This document shows, in pieces, positions 25,970-34,385 of a stretch of 57,468 nt of DNA. Numbering within the stretch: position 1 is the stretch's first letter; each line of letters opens with the position of its first letter. The notes under the pieces were generated by a model. That model saw nothing but the letters and a program-made list of their open reading frames with translations, made no database searches and had not been told where the DNA came from. Origin of the DNA: Gemmatimonadota bacterium. Lineage in GTDB: Bacteria; Gemmatimonadota; Gemmatimonadetes; Longimicrobiales; Gaopeijiaceae. The stretch spans positions 1 to 57,468 of the forward strand of contig DQPL01000020.1 of NCBI GenBank assembly GCA_015664885.1. The letters run 5' to 3'. Made by a program: the position numbers and the translations under genes.

Positions 25970-27985
25970 TCAGCCCGGAAGCGCAAAAATCATGACGTTC
26001 GGCGCGCCCGACGGGCCCGCCCGCCAGTTGAGCCCGGACGGACGGCCCGACGACACTGCCACGTACTGTTTCCCGTCCACGGTATACGTCACCACTCCGC
26101 CACCGATCGGTCCCGAAGTCCTAGACCGGAAGAGCTCGTCGCCGGTCTCTGCGTTGAACGCTACCAGATCGCCGGTCAGCTCGCCCAGGAAAAGAAGATT
26201 GCCGGCAGTCGTCGTGACGGCACCCAAGACGGGCAGTTCAGACCGGTACATCCAGCGCACCTCCCCCGTGGAGGCGTCCACCGCGGTCACTCGACCCTCG
26301 TTCTCGGGATCGGGTCGAAACGTGCCCCCCATGTAGAGTTGCCCCGGCACAAACCGCACGCTGTCGGTGAGCGCGAAAGTAGTGCACCAGTCGATGGCAC
26401 CGATGTAGAGCTGATTGGTGCCGGGGTTGTACGCCGGACCGTGCCAGAGCACGCCGCCATTGACTCCGGGACAGACACGAACACCCTCCTTGGTGAGCGG
26501 CACGTCCGCGTTCAGTTGCCTTGAAATCGGGGTTTCGTACAGACGCTCGTGGGACTCGCGGTCCAGGACCCGTAGGAAGCCGTCCTTGCCCACCGTAGCA
26601 AGCAAGTCACGCTCTCGACCTTCGATGGTCGTTTTGAACAGCGGGCTCACTTGCGTCAGATCCCAATCGTGGAAATCGTTGGGCACGACCTGGTCGTACC
26701 AGCGGAGTTCGCCCGACCGAATGTCGAGCGCCACGACCGAGTTGGTGTAGAGGTTCAGACCCGGCCTGAGGTGCGCTGGAAGATCCGGAGCCGGATTCGT
26801 CACCGCCACGTAGAGCTCTTCGGTCTCCGGGTCGAGGGACAAGGGCGTCCACACTCCTCCACCGCCCAGGACGATGTTCTCCGGATTCGGCCAGGTACCC
26901 GTGCCGTCCTTCGCACCCGGCACAGTGTTGAAGTGCCAGACCTTCTCTCCGTTCTCCAACTTGAACGCCGCCACCCATCCTTCTATCGCGAACTCGCTTA
27001 CCGCAGGCCCGATCACGATCAGATCGTCGTAGATGAGGGGGGGCATCGAGAATGTCTCCCCCTGCATGGTCTGGGCGACCTGTCTCGCCCACAGGAGCTC
27101 TCCGTTCGCCGCATCCAACGCGAGCAGGTAGCCATCCGGTGTCGCCCTCACGACGCGACCATCCTTGATGGCGACGCCCCGGTTGTTGATGGGAATCTGA
27201 AGGGCCTGCGGCTCCCACTCGTGCCGCCACTGCACCTGGCAGGTCGCGGCATCGAGGGCAACGGTCGAGCGCAGGGTAGTCACATACATGACGCCATCGC
27301 GCACAATCGGGCCGGACTGGAACGACCCGGCACCCCCCATCGCGTACATGCAAACAGGTGCTAGCTGGCCAACGTTGTCAGCATTGATATCCGTGAGCTC
27401 CGAGTAGCGTCGCCCAGAGTAGTCGTGCGTATGGTAGAGCCAGTCGTCACTGTTTCCGCCGGCCGCGTTCAGATCGTCCTGGGTGGGGCCAGTCGCCTCG
27501 GGCACCAAGCCGCGAGACCCCCTGATGAAGGCGGTCGTGGATCGCGTGGTAGGGGCCGCGTCGTCCTGACTCTCGAGGGTGACCGCCGTCAGCTCCGTGG
27601 CGTCGGCTGTGAGTTCCCGCTCACCTGCGCTGTATCCGTTGCGCAAAAGCATGTAAGCGAGCACGTCCAGGTATTGCTCTTCCGAAAGCGTTCCGCCCTC
27701 ACCCTCGGGCATCGTGGTCCGAGTGATGAAAAAGAGGTCGTCGAGCGTGCGGCCGGCGCGGCCCCACGACAGCACGAACTCGTCCCCCGCAAGCGGGGGA
27801 GCCACCCCGTCATCGAGCGCCTCACCATGACACGACGCGCATTCGCTGGAGTAGACGTCCCGGCCGTGCTCAGCCTGAGCAGCGGTGAAATGCGCGCCCT
27901 CCGGTTCCTGCGCCCAGGCCGCGGTCGTGCGGACAAGAAGCGTGAGAGTCAGAAACGCGGCGATTCTGCTAAAGGCCCTGGGCAT
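25970..27985 (-). CDS. Quinohaemoprotein dehydrogenase with N-terminal cytochrome c domain
   Basis: A 671-residue exported protein: signal peptide about 1-25 (ending TAAWAQ), a cytochrome c domain with CASCH (49-53) and Met92 as likely axial ligand, then a PQQ propeller from about 178. The haem is at the N-terminus, whereas classical quinohaemoprotein alcohol dehydrogenases carry it at the C-terminus. The usual vicinal Cys pair is absent (the equivalent reads LQIPINNRG). The catalytic Asp is in HDWD (440), with a second Asp two residues on (442), the lanthanide-type arrangement. ATG 27985 starts the signal peptide; the frame is open 21 codons upstream. Divergent from the hotdog-protein gene. 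Substrate unknown. Confidence 0.85.
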   Translation of the reverse strand: MPRAFSRIAAFLTLTLLVRTTAAWAQEPEGAHFTAAQAEHGRDVYSSECASCHGEALDDGVAPPLAGDEFVLSWGRAGRTLDDLFFITRTTMPEGEGGTLSEEQYLDVLAYMLLRNGYSAGERELTADATELTAVTLESQDDAAPTTRSTTAFIRGSRGLVPEATGPTQDDLNAAGGNSDDWLYHTHDYSGRRYSELTDINADNVGQLAPVCMYAMGGAGSFQSGPIVRDGVMYVTTLRSTVALDAATCQVQWRHEWEPQALQIPINNRGVAIKDGRVVRATPDGYLLALDAANGELLWARQVAQTMQGETFSMPPLIYDDLIVIGPAVSEFAIEGWVAAFKLENGEKVWHFNTVPGAKDGTGTWPNPENIVLGGGGVWTPLSLDPETEELYVAVTNPAPDLPAHLRPGLNLYTNSVVALDIRSGELRWYDQVVPNDFHDWDLTQVSPLFKTTIEGRERDLLATVGKDGFLRVLDRESHERLYETPISRQLNADVPLTKEGVRVCPGVNGGVLWHGPAYNPGTNQLYIGAIDWCTTFALTDSVRFVPGQLYMGGTFRPDPENEGRVTAVDASTGEVRWMYRSELPVLGAVTTTAGNLLFLGELTGDLVAFNAETGDELFRSRTSGPIGGGVVTYTVDGKQYVAVSSGRPSGLNWRAGPSGAPNVMIFALPG

Positions 27986-28109
27986 GGCTCGGTCCTCGGC
28001 GAGGCGGGATGACAGGCCAACATCCCCTGCGTGAAGGCAGGTACGCAAGCGAGAATCTCGATTCCCACACCACCTCCCGTCCCTTGGCGGACCCCGCGAT
28101 AATTAGGGC

Positions 28110-28577
28110 ATGACTCACCCTGCATGGAATCCACAGGCCTTGCGCGGCCATCTCAACGCTTTCGCGCCGTTCACTGGCGCGGGCATCGTCATCACGCACA
28201 TCGCTGAAGACGCCAGCGAGATCCGCGTCGAGATGCCACTCACCGAGAGCAACCTGAACCTCGTCGGCACCCACTTCGGGGGCAGCCTGTACGCCCTGGT
28301 CGATCCGCACCTCATGATCCTGGTGATGCAGCGCATGGGTCCCGACTACATTGTTTGGGACAAGGAAGCCTGCATCGACTTTCGGAAACCCGGCACCGGA
28401 ACTGTGCGCTCCGTGGTTCGCGTCACCGACGAAGAGATCGATGCCATTCGAGCGGCTACCGCGAATGGAGAGAAACACCTGCCGAAGTGGACGCTCGAGG
28501 TCTTGGACGAGGAGGGTGGAATGGTCGCCACGGTGCTCAAGACCCTCTACGTGCGGCGTAAACGCAGTGCGCATTGA
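28110..28577 (+). CDS. Hotdog-fold protein, DUF4442 (thioesterase-like)
   Basis: A 155-residue cytoplasmic protein of the DUF4442 family, a hotdog fold related to acyl-CoA thioesterases. Typical features are the helix NAFAPFTGAGI (about 16-26), VEMPLTESNLNLVGTHFGGSLYAL (about 46-69, the conserved central Asn-x-x-GTHFGG) and the later strand CIDFRKPGTG. Hotdog enzymes hydrolyse acyl-CoA or acyl-ACP, but DUF4442 members are poorly characterised. It starts at ATG 28110. GATAAT some 16 nt before the start resembles a -10 box. The cysteine synthase gene follows after 55 nt. Confidence 0.8.
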   Translation: MTHPAWNPQALRGHLNAFAPFTGAGIVITHIAEDASEIRVEMPLTESNLNLVGTHFGGSLYALVDPHLMILVMQRMGPDYIVWDKEACIDFRKPGTGTVRSVVRVTDEEIDAIRAATANGEKHLPKWTLEVLDEEGGMVATVLKTLYVRRKRSAH

Positions 28578-28632
28578 CCGTGTCGCCGAGAGATTCTTAC
28601 ATTGACCCAATGACTCTCCTGAGGGCGACGCC

Positions 28633-29547
28633 GTGATCGATGCGCTCATCGGGCGCACCCCCGTGGTGCAGCTGGAGCGGGTCGTCGAACCCGATTCCGC
28701 CGAGGTTTGGGTCAAGCTGGAAGGCATGAACCCCGGCAGCTCCATCAAGGACCGGCCGGCGCTCGCGATGGTGCTCGACGCGGAAGAGAAGGGACTGCTC
28801 TCCCCCGGCGCCACCATCGTGGAGCCCACGTCGGGCAACACGGGCATCGGTTTGGCGCAGGTCGCCGCCGCACGCGGATACAGACTCATATTGTGCCTTC
28901 CGTCGTCCATGAGCATGGAGCGCAAGCGCACGCTTCGCGCCTACGGTGCAGAGCTCGTGCTCACCGATCCCGAACTGCGCATGATCGCCGCGATCGCGGA
29001 AGCCGAGCGCATTCGTGACGAGACTGGGGCGTACCTGCCCAACCAGTTTTCCAACCCAGCCAATCCGAAGAGCCACTACGAGACCACCGCCCCTGAGCTG
29101 TGGGACAGCCTCGACGGACGCATTGACGCCTTCGTATACGGGAGTGGGACGGGCGGCACGATCTCAGGCGTTGGACGGTTTCTTAAGGAGCGCCTCGACG
29201 ACGTGCTGGTTGTCGCGGTCGAGCCCGCGAGGAGTGCCGTCATGTCCGGAGAGCCGCGCGGCCCACACAAATTCCAGGGCATGGGCCCCGGATTCATCCC
29301 CGACAACCTCGACCGGTCCGTGATCGATCGGATAGAGAAGGTGCTCGAGGAGGACGCCTTCCCACTGGCTCGCCGACTCGCGCGTGAAGAAGGACTGTTC
29401 GTGGGGATGAGCAGTGGCGCCATCGTCTGGGCGGCGCTCAAGATCGCGCGCGAGCTGGGACCGGGACACAGAGTCGCGTGCATCGCGCCGGACTCGGCGA
29501 GTCGGTACTTGTCGACGGAGTTATTCGAGCACGAGGAGGATGAGTAG
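28633..29547 (+). CDS. cysK: Cysteine synthase (O-acetylserine sulfhydrylase)
   Basis: A 304-residue fold-type II PLP enzyme that makes cysteine from O-acetylserine and sulfide in the cytoplasm. The PLP lysine is Lys39 in SSIKDR. The substrate loop TSGNTG (about 73-78) and the phosphate-binding GSGTGGT (about 174-180) are present, as is the C-terminal GMSSGA that contacts the pyridine nitrogen. Length matches CysK rather than cystathionine beta-synthase. The start is GTG at 28633, after GAGGGCGAC. Discrimination from CysM or O-phosphoserine-using enzymes is not possible by eye. Confidence 0.9.
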   Translation: MIDALIGRTPVVQLERVVEPDSAEVWVKLEGMNPGSSIKDRPALAMVLDAEEKGLLSPGATIVEPTSGNTGIGLAQVAAARGYRLILCLPSSMSMERKRTLRAYGAELVLTDPELRMIAAIAEAERIRDETGAYLPNQFSNPANPKSHYETTAPELWDSLDGRIDAFVYGSGTGGTISGVGRFLKERLDDVLVVAVEPARSAVMSGEPRGPHKFQGMGPGFIPDNLDRSVIDRIEKVLEEDAFPLARRLAREEGLFVGMSSGAIVWAALKIARELGPGHRVACIAPDSASRYLSTELFEHEEDE

Positions 29548-29583
29548 GGTCCAGTGACCGCGACTCAGGACCAGCGGTTCCCC

Positions 29584-29736
29584 CTAGAACTCGACCGGCG
29601 TGAAGCCTTCCAGACGCGCGGCCATCCCGAGCCTATCGTCGAGCGTGCAAACCCGATGGGAATCCGGTGGACCCTCCGCCCAGATCAACACCGCACCGAG
29701 CTGGAGCGCATCTCCGGCGCGGAGCGGGTGCCGGGG
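29584..29736 (-). pseudogene. PIN-domain (VapC-like) toxin, C-terminal remnant
   Basis: Reading leftward, about 50 codons match the end of a PIN-domain ribonuclease: LRAGDALQLGAVLIWAEG contains the conserved Asp-Ala-Leu-x-Leu helix, and CTLDDRLGMAARLEGF has the final acidic D-x-R-L-x-x-A-A-x-x-E-G motif, ending in a proper TAG at 29584. Nothing of the N-terminal two thirds (first catalytic Asp) or of a VapB antitoxin is nearby. The fragment stops at about 29736, where a piece of an unrelated permease gene on the other strand begins. Confidence 0.65.
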
Positions 29737-29739
29737 TCC

Positions 29740-29940
29740 GTCGGGGTGGCGGCTGGTCTGCTGGGAGCGTTTTGGCTCTCCAGATTCGTGGACGCCTATC
29801 TCTTCCGCGGGAAGCGCTGGGACCCCACGACGTACGTCTCGGTCGCACTTGGGCTCCTGATTCTCGGCACATTGGCCGCGTACGTTCCGGCGCGGAGGGC
29901 GGGGCGTGTGTCGCCCGTAGATGTGCTCAGGCAGGAGTAG
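29740..29940 (+). pseudogene. ABC transporter permease (FtsX/MacB type), C-terminal remnant
   Basis: About 66 codons encode the last two membrane segments and tail of a MacB/FtsX-type permease: GVAAGLLGAFWLSRFVDAYLF, then YVSVALGLLILGTLAAYVPARRA and the diagnostic ending SPVDVLRQE before TAG 29940. The open frame continues upstream to 29554, but that part is only the antisense of the PIN remnant, so the 128-codon reading frame is an artefact of the junction. Full permeases of this kind have 400-800 residues. Confidence 0.72.
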
Positions 29941-29945
29941 CTCGA

Positions 29946-31523
29946 TCAGTCCTTCAGAATCTCCCGAGCCGCATTGAACCCAGGCACGCCAGTGACCCCA
30001 CCGCCCGGATGGGTCCCGGCCCCACACAGGTAGAGTCCCTTCACCGGCGCACGGTACCGTGAGGCACCTGGTACCGGCCGCATGAAGAGTAGCTGGTCCA
30101 GCGTCATCTCGCCGTGGTAGATGTTGCCCTCAGCCAGCCCGAAGTCCCGCTTGAGATCAAGTGGCGTCAGCACATGCCGCGCCTCGATGAGCGATGCCAG
30201 GTTAGGCGCATACTCGGCCAGAGTCTCGACCGCCAGGTCGCCCAGCTTCGCGCTGGCCGCATCGTCCCAGGCGCCGTCCCTCAATGAATAAGGAGCGTAC
30301 TGGAAGAGGATCGACATGAGGTGCTTTCCGTCCGGCGCTACGCTGGCATCGGAAAGCGACGGGATCGAGGCTTCGAGATAGGGACGCTGCGAAATGCGGC
30401 CGTACTTGGCCGCGTCGAACGCCCGTTCGACGTACTCCAGGCTCGGGCTGATAGAAATCACGCCCTTCAGGTGATCCCCCGCGCCGGGCTGGCACGTGAA
30501 GTCCGGCAAGCCACTCAGCGCGAGGTGCACCTTAGCGCACACGCCCCGGTAGCGGATGTTGCCCATCTTGCGCGCGAACTCCGGAGTCATCTCGCTGGGC
30601 TCCATGAGCTCGAAGAAGGTGCGGCGCGGATCCGCGCTCGATACGACGCGCTGAGCACGAATCTCAGCTCGATCGACGAGCACGCCCACTGCAGTGTCGC
30701 CCTCGACCAGGATGCTTTCGACGGACGCACCCGTTCGAACCTCGGCTCCGGCCTGCTTACAGGCGGTGACCAGCGCATCCGCCAGTCGCCCAACTCCGCC
30801 GCGAACACGGCGCGTCGGCCGAATGACGCCGGCGCCGGCACCAACATGATGATGCAGCAGGGTGTACACCGTCCCGCCCGCCATCGGCCCCTGGCAGAGG
30901 CCGGTAACGGCCGACGCGGCGATAGCTCCCTTCACCAGGTCACTTTCGAACCACTCACCGAGCAGCTCGTACACCGACATCGGCAGAATCCGCATGACCT
31001 CTACCATGTCCCGCTTGCCGAGCCTGCGCAGCTTCAGGCCGAGCTTGGCGGTGGCGAACAGGTCCCCGAGGTCGTTGCCGGTCACGTCTGGGGGAGTGGA
31101 CGTCCAGGCCGCTTCCAGGAAGCTGGCAGCCTTTCCGATCAGCTCCGTGAACGGGACCCAGGCATCGGCATCTGTAGCGGAGATCTCCCGGATTGCCTCG
31201 GCCGTCTTGCGGGGGTCTCGCCAGAGCGTGAGCGGCGTGCCCCCGAGCACCGGGACGAATGCGGTGGCTTCCGAGTCGATCAGTTCGAGACCGTGACGAG
31301 CCAATCCCAGATCGTTTACCACCGTGCTGCTGAGGCCGCCGAGCCGGTGCGCGCCCGTGTCCACCTTGAAGCCCGGGAATACCTCTTCCGTCGAGGCGGC
31401 ACCCCCGACCACGTCACGCTGCTCGAGCACGAGCACCTTGTGGCCAGCCCTGGCCAGGTACGCGGCGGTGACGAGGCCGTTATGCCCTGCCCCGATGACC
31501 ACGGTGTCATAGGAGACACTCAT
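29946..31523 (-). CDS. FAD-dependent phytoene-desaturase-like oxidoreductase (PYROXD2-like), copy A
   Basis: A 525-residue flavoprotein of the phytoene desaturase/PYROXD2 group. The FAD-binding motif VVIGAGHNGLVTAAYLA (about 8-24) is followed by GGAASTEE, and the C-terminal FAD contact is LCGAGTHPGGGVTGVPG (about 502-518). The frame is open further upstream, but ATG 31523 overlaps the preceding gene's stop by one base and starts the Rossmann strand directly. It is a tandem paralogue of the next gene upstream, with many shared blocks (GIDxIxPS-type, HPGGGVTG). No carotenoid synthesis genes are nearby, so a desaturase or amine-oxidation role is open. Confidence 0.83.
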   Translation of the reverse strand: MSVSYDTVVIGAGHNGLVTAAYLARAGHKVLVLEQRDVVGGAASTEEVFPGFKVDTGAHRLGGLSSTVVNDLGLARHGLELIDSEATAFVPVLGGTPLTLWRDPRKTAEAIREISATDADAWVPFTELIGKAASFLEAAWTSTPPDVTGNDLGDLFATAKLGLKLRRLGKRDMVEVMRILPMSVYELLGEWFESDLVKGAIAASAVTGLCQGPMAGGTVYTLLHHHVGAGAGVIRPTRRVRGGVGRLADALVTACKQAGAEVRTGASVESILVEGDTAVGVLVDRAEIRAQRVVSSADPRRTFFELMEPSEMTPEFARKMGNIRYRGVCAKVHLALSGLPDFTCQPGAGDHLKGVISISPSLEYVERAFDAAKYGRISQRPYLEASIPSLSDASVAPDGKHLMSILFQYAPYSLRDGAWDDAASAKLGDLAVETLAEYAPNLASLIEARHVLTPLDLKRDFGLAEGNIYHGEMTLDQLLFMRPVPGASRYRAPVKGLYLCGAGTHPGGGVTGVPGFNAAREILKD

Positions 31524-33106
31524 CACAGTGCCTCCTTCAGGATCTTCAGTGCCGCCAAGCGCCCGGACGCTCCAGTCACACCGCCGCCGGGGTGCGTCCC
31601 CGAGCCGGCCTGGTAGTACCCCCGCACCGGCGTAGTGTAGTCGGCATGCCCCACCGTGGGCCGCATGCAAAAGAGCTGGTGCAGCGAGAGCTCGCCGTGG
31701 AAGATGTTGCCGTCCGTGAGCCCCATGTCCCGATCGATATCCCAGGGCGTCAGCACCTGCCGGTGTAGAATTGCCTCAGGAAGGTTGGGGGCGTACTGGG
31801 CGAGCGTGTCGACGACGGCATCGCCAAACGCCTCACGCTTGGTCTCGTCCCAACCGCCGCGTAGATCCGACGGAGCGTACTGCACGAAGATCGACATGAC
31901 GTGCTTGCCCGGAGGCGCCATGCCCGCATCGATCATGGAGGGCATGATGATGTCCATGTACGGACGGCTGGAGAAGTCACCGTACTTGGCCTCGTCGTAG
32001 GCGCGCTCCAGATAGTCGATGCTCGGGCTGATCGAGACCGCTCCCTTGTGCAGCGGACCCACGCCCGGCTTGCTGGTGAAGTTCGGGAGCTCGCTGAGCG
32101 ACAGATTCACCTTGCCCGACGAGCCACGAATCTTGAAGCGCTCGATGTCACGAACGAAGTCATCGGGCAGACTGTTGGCATCGACGAGGTCCAGGAACGT
32201 GCGCTTGGGATCGAGGCCCGAGACCACAACAGAAGCCGTGTACTCCCTGCCATCGTCCAGGACGACACCCGTCGCCTTTCCGTTCTTCACGGCGACCTGC
32301 GCCACTCCGGCCTCGGTAAGGATCTCGGCACCGTGCTCGCGAGCGGCGCTCGCGATCGACTCGCTCACCGAACCGGTGCCGCCTTTGACGAAGCCCCAGG
32401 CGCGCATCGCCCCGTCGATCTCTCCCATGTAGTGGTGCAGCAGCACGTATGCGGTGCCGGGCGAGCGTGGCCCGAGGAACGTGCCGATGATGCCGCTCGA
32501 CGACATCGTGGCTTTCAACGCCTCGGTCTCAAACCACTCGTCCAGATAGTCCGCCGAGCTCATGGTCATGAGCTTGTGCAGCGCATGGAACTGCTCGTGG
32601 CCGAGGCCCCGGAAGTGTTTGCCGAGCCTGAGGAATCCCATGAGGTCCTTGGGACTCATGGATGTCGGATCGGGCGGTACCATGGCGAGGATCGGCTTCA
32701 CCGCCACCGCCAGCTGATACATCAGCTTGCCGAAGTCGTCGTACGCATCGGCGTCCCGCGGAGAGTGCCGATAAATCTCGCGCCGGGTCTGATCGTGGTC
32801 CCCCCAACGCGCCAAGTAGTCGCCGTTCGGCAGCGGCGTGAAGGTGCTCTCGAGCGGCAAGATCTGTAACCCGTGCTTCGGCAGCTCGAGGTCGCGGATG
32901 ATCTCGGGCCGCAGCAGGCTCACCACGTAGGAGCACACCGAGTATTTGAAGCCGGGATTGATCTCCTCGGTGACCGCGGCACCCCCGAGCACGTGCCGCT
33001 TCTCCAGCACGAGCACCTTCTTGCGTGCGCTCGCGAGATAAGCCGCCGTGACGAGTCCGTTGTGACCGCCCCCGACGATGATCGCGTCGTATCGGCTCGC
33101 GCTCAT
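31523..33106 (-). CDS. FAD-dependent phytoene-desaturase-like oxidoreductase (PYROXD2-like), copy B
   Basis: A 527-residue paralogue of copy A. It starts with a standard FAD motif IIVGGGHNGLVTAAYLA (about 9-25), then VLEKRHVLGGAAVTEE. The mid-part contains SISPSIDYLERAYDEAKYG, shared almost unchanged with copy A, and it ends GSGTHPGGGVTGASG. It overlaps the GcvT-like gene (ATGA at 33106-33103) and the copy A gene (one base), so three genes form one operon. Two adjacent complete paralogues suggest a heteromer or two sequential oxidations. Relatives in animals are mitochondrial; bacterial function is not established. Confidence 0.83.
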   Translation of the reverse strand: MSASRYDAIIVGGGHNGLVTAAYLASARKKVLVLEKRHVLGGAAVTEEINPGFKYSVCSYVVSLLRPEIIRDLELPKHGLQILPLESTFTPLPNGDYLARWGDHDQTRREIYRHSPRDADAYDDFGKLMYQLAVAVKPILAMVPPDPTSMSPKDLMGFLRLGKHFRGLGHEQFHALHKLMTMSSADYLDEWFETEALKATMSSSGIIGTFLGPRSPGTAYVLLHHYMGEIDGAMRAWGFVKGGTGSVSESIASAAREHGAEILTEAGVAQVAVKNGKATGVVLDDGREYTASVVVSGLDPKRTFLDLVDANSLPDDFVRDIERFKIRGSSGKVNLSLSELPNFTSKPGVGPLHKGAVSISPSIDYLERAYDEAKYGDFSSRPYMDIIMPSMIDAGMAPPGKHVMSIFVQYAPSDLRGGWDETKREAFGDAVVDTLAQYAPNLPEAILHRQVLTPWDIDRDMGLTDGNIFHGELSLHQLFCMRPTVGHADYTTPVRGYYQAGSGTHPGGGVTGASGRLAALKILKEAL

Positions 33107-34320
33107 GCCGGCACCTCGTCCGCCACGGACGGATTACTGCGCTTGCGCTCCGGATTGAAGAACTGCGTCTCGACCACACGCGCCGCTGCCTTCTTCCGGT
33201 AGTGCTCGACGGTCACCTCCACGCGCAGGTTGGTGCCGATGCCAGCGTACTGAGACTGAATATGGGCGAGCGCGATGTACTTCTTGAGCAGCGGCGACCA
33301 GCATCCGCTGGTCGCGTACCCAACCTGAGTATTTCCGCTGTAGACGGGCACACTCGTCCGCCAGCCCTCGGAGGGAAGCTGGGGCGGTAGGCCCACCTCT
33401 CCGTACAAGGCCTCTAGCGAGTCCCAACTCACGTCGAGGCCCCGGAACTCCCATTCAGGCCCGCGCTCCTTCTCGGCAATCAACGCGTCGCGTCCCACGA
33501 ACCAGTTCCCGCCTAGCTTGACCGTCCAGCCAAGGCCCAACTCGAACGGGGACGACTTCCGGCCCTCGATGACGGCCTGATGAGCCGGCACGTAGTCGAC
33601 GCTGATCAGAATCAGACCCGCCTCGACCCTCGCGACGTCGAGCGCGAGCATGCCGGCCGGGAGAATGCGATGCTTGTCCCCTGCCTCCATGAGCCCATCC
33701 CACAAGGCCTCCGCGTTGGCGGGGTCGGTCCAGATCTCGTAGCCGAGATCGCCCGTATATCCGGTACGGGTGATCTCGACAGGTACACCCCCGATCTCGC
33801 CTTTGGTGAGTCGGAAGAAGCGCAGGTCGTCGGCCGCTCCGTCCGCGGCGTCATGCAGAATCCGGCGAGCGTTGGGCCCCTGGAGCGCCAGCGCTGCCAG
33901 ATCGTCGGAGATGTCCCTGATCCCGACGTTCATGCCGAGGGCGTTGTCTTGCAGCCAACGTAAGTTCGGTTCGGCCGAAGTGAGCCGAAACGAGTCGTCG
34001 GCGAGACGCGTCAGCGTGCCGTCGTCCATCACCTTTCCATCATCGTCGCACCAAGGAGTGTAGAACACCTGGTGCAGCTCGCACTTGGTGACGTCACGCG
34101 TCACGACGCGGTCCAGCAGGCGCTCCGCGTCGGGCCCTTCGATCCCGTATTTGTAGAGAGGCGAGACGTCGATCATCGCCGCAGAATTGCGGATCGCCCA
34201 GTACTCGCGGTTGTGGTGGAACTCGTAGGCACTCGCCGCGAGATACCCCGACCAGCGGCGCCAATTCTGCGCCAGATTCAGGGGTGCAATGCGGGAATGA
34301 AACGGGGTGGTTCTCAACAT
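33103..34320 (-). CDS. GcvT-like aminomethyltransferase / tetrahydrofolate-dependent demethylase
   Basis: A 405-residue protein of the GcvT/DmdA/sarcosine-dehydrogenase C-domain superfamily, which transfers one-carbon groups from a substrate to tetrahydrofolate. It starts RTTPFHSR and has WAIRNSAAMIDVSPLYKYGIEG (about 42-63), the folate motif YTPWCDDDGKVMDDG (about 87-101, conserved Asp pair) and TRTGYTGDLGYEIW (about 189-202, usually YTGExGYEI). The C-terminal barrel is present (VGYATSGCWSP). Alone it lacks any flavin domain. It leads the operon with two flavoproteins and is divergent from a Rieske oxygenase, so an O-, N- or S-demethylation pathway with folate as carbon acceptor is likely; the substrate is unknown. 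Confidence 0.8.
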   Translation of the reverse strand: MLRTTPFHSRIAPLNLAQNWRRWSGYLAASAYEFHHNREYWAIRNSAAMIDVSPLYKYGIEGPDAERLLDRVVTRDVTKCELHQVFYTPWCDDDGKVMDDGTLTRLADDSFRLTSAEPNLRWLQDNALGMNVGIRDISDDLAALALQGPNARRILHDAADGAADDLRFFRLTKGEIGGVPVEITRTGYTGDLGYEIWTDPANAEALWDGLMEAGDKHRILPAGMLALDVARVEAGLILISVDYVPAHQAVIEGRKSSPFELGLGWTVKLGGNWFVGRDALIAEKERGPEWEFRGLDVSWDSLEALYGEVGLPPQLPSEGWRTSVPVYSGNTQVGYATSGCWSPLLKKYIALAHIQSQYAGIGTNLRVEVTVEHYRKKAAARVVETQFFNPERKRSNPSVADEVPA

Positions 34321-34325
34321 GGCGC

Positions 34326-34351
34326 GGAGTCTACACTGTGAACTAGACTCC
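34326..34351. promoter_or_regulatory. Operator-like inverted repeat between divergent operons
   Basis: GGAGTCTA (34326-34333) and its exact reverse complement TAGACTCC (34344-34351) flank a 10-nt spacer in the middle of the 65-nt region separating the GcvT-like and Rieske genes. Arm length, spacing and position fit the site of a dimeric repressor or activator controlling both sides. It could also form a 5'-UTR hairpin. Confidence 0.5.
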
Positions 34352-34385
34352 TCCAAATCGAAAACGACTATCCACAGGAAAAAGC

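Noticed and set aside
29554-29940. 128-residue gene on the plus strand
   Set aside because: Only its last third resembles a protein (permease end); the first part is the complement of the PIN-domain remnant.
30321-31616. 431-codon plus-strand open frame
   Set aside because: It is antisense to the PYROXD2-like gene, has no recognisable domain and is rich in Arg, His and Glu as expected for a shadow.
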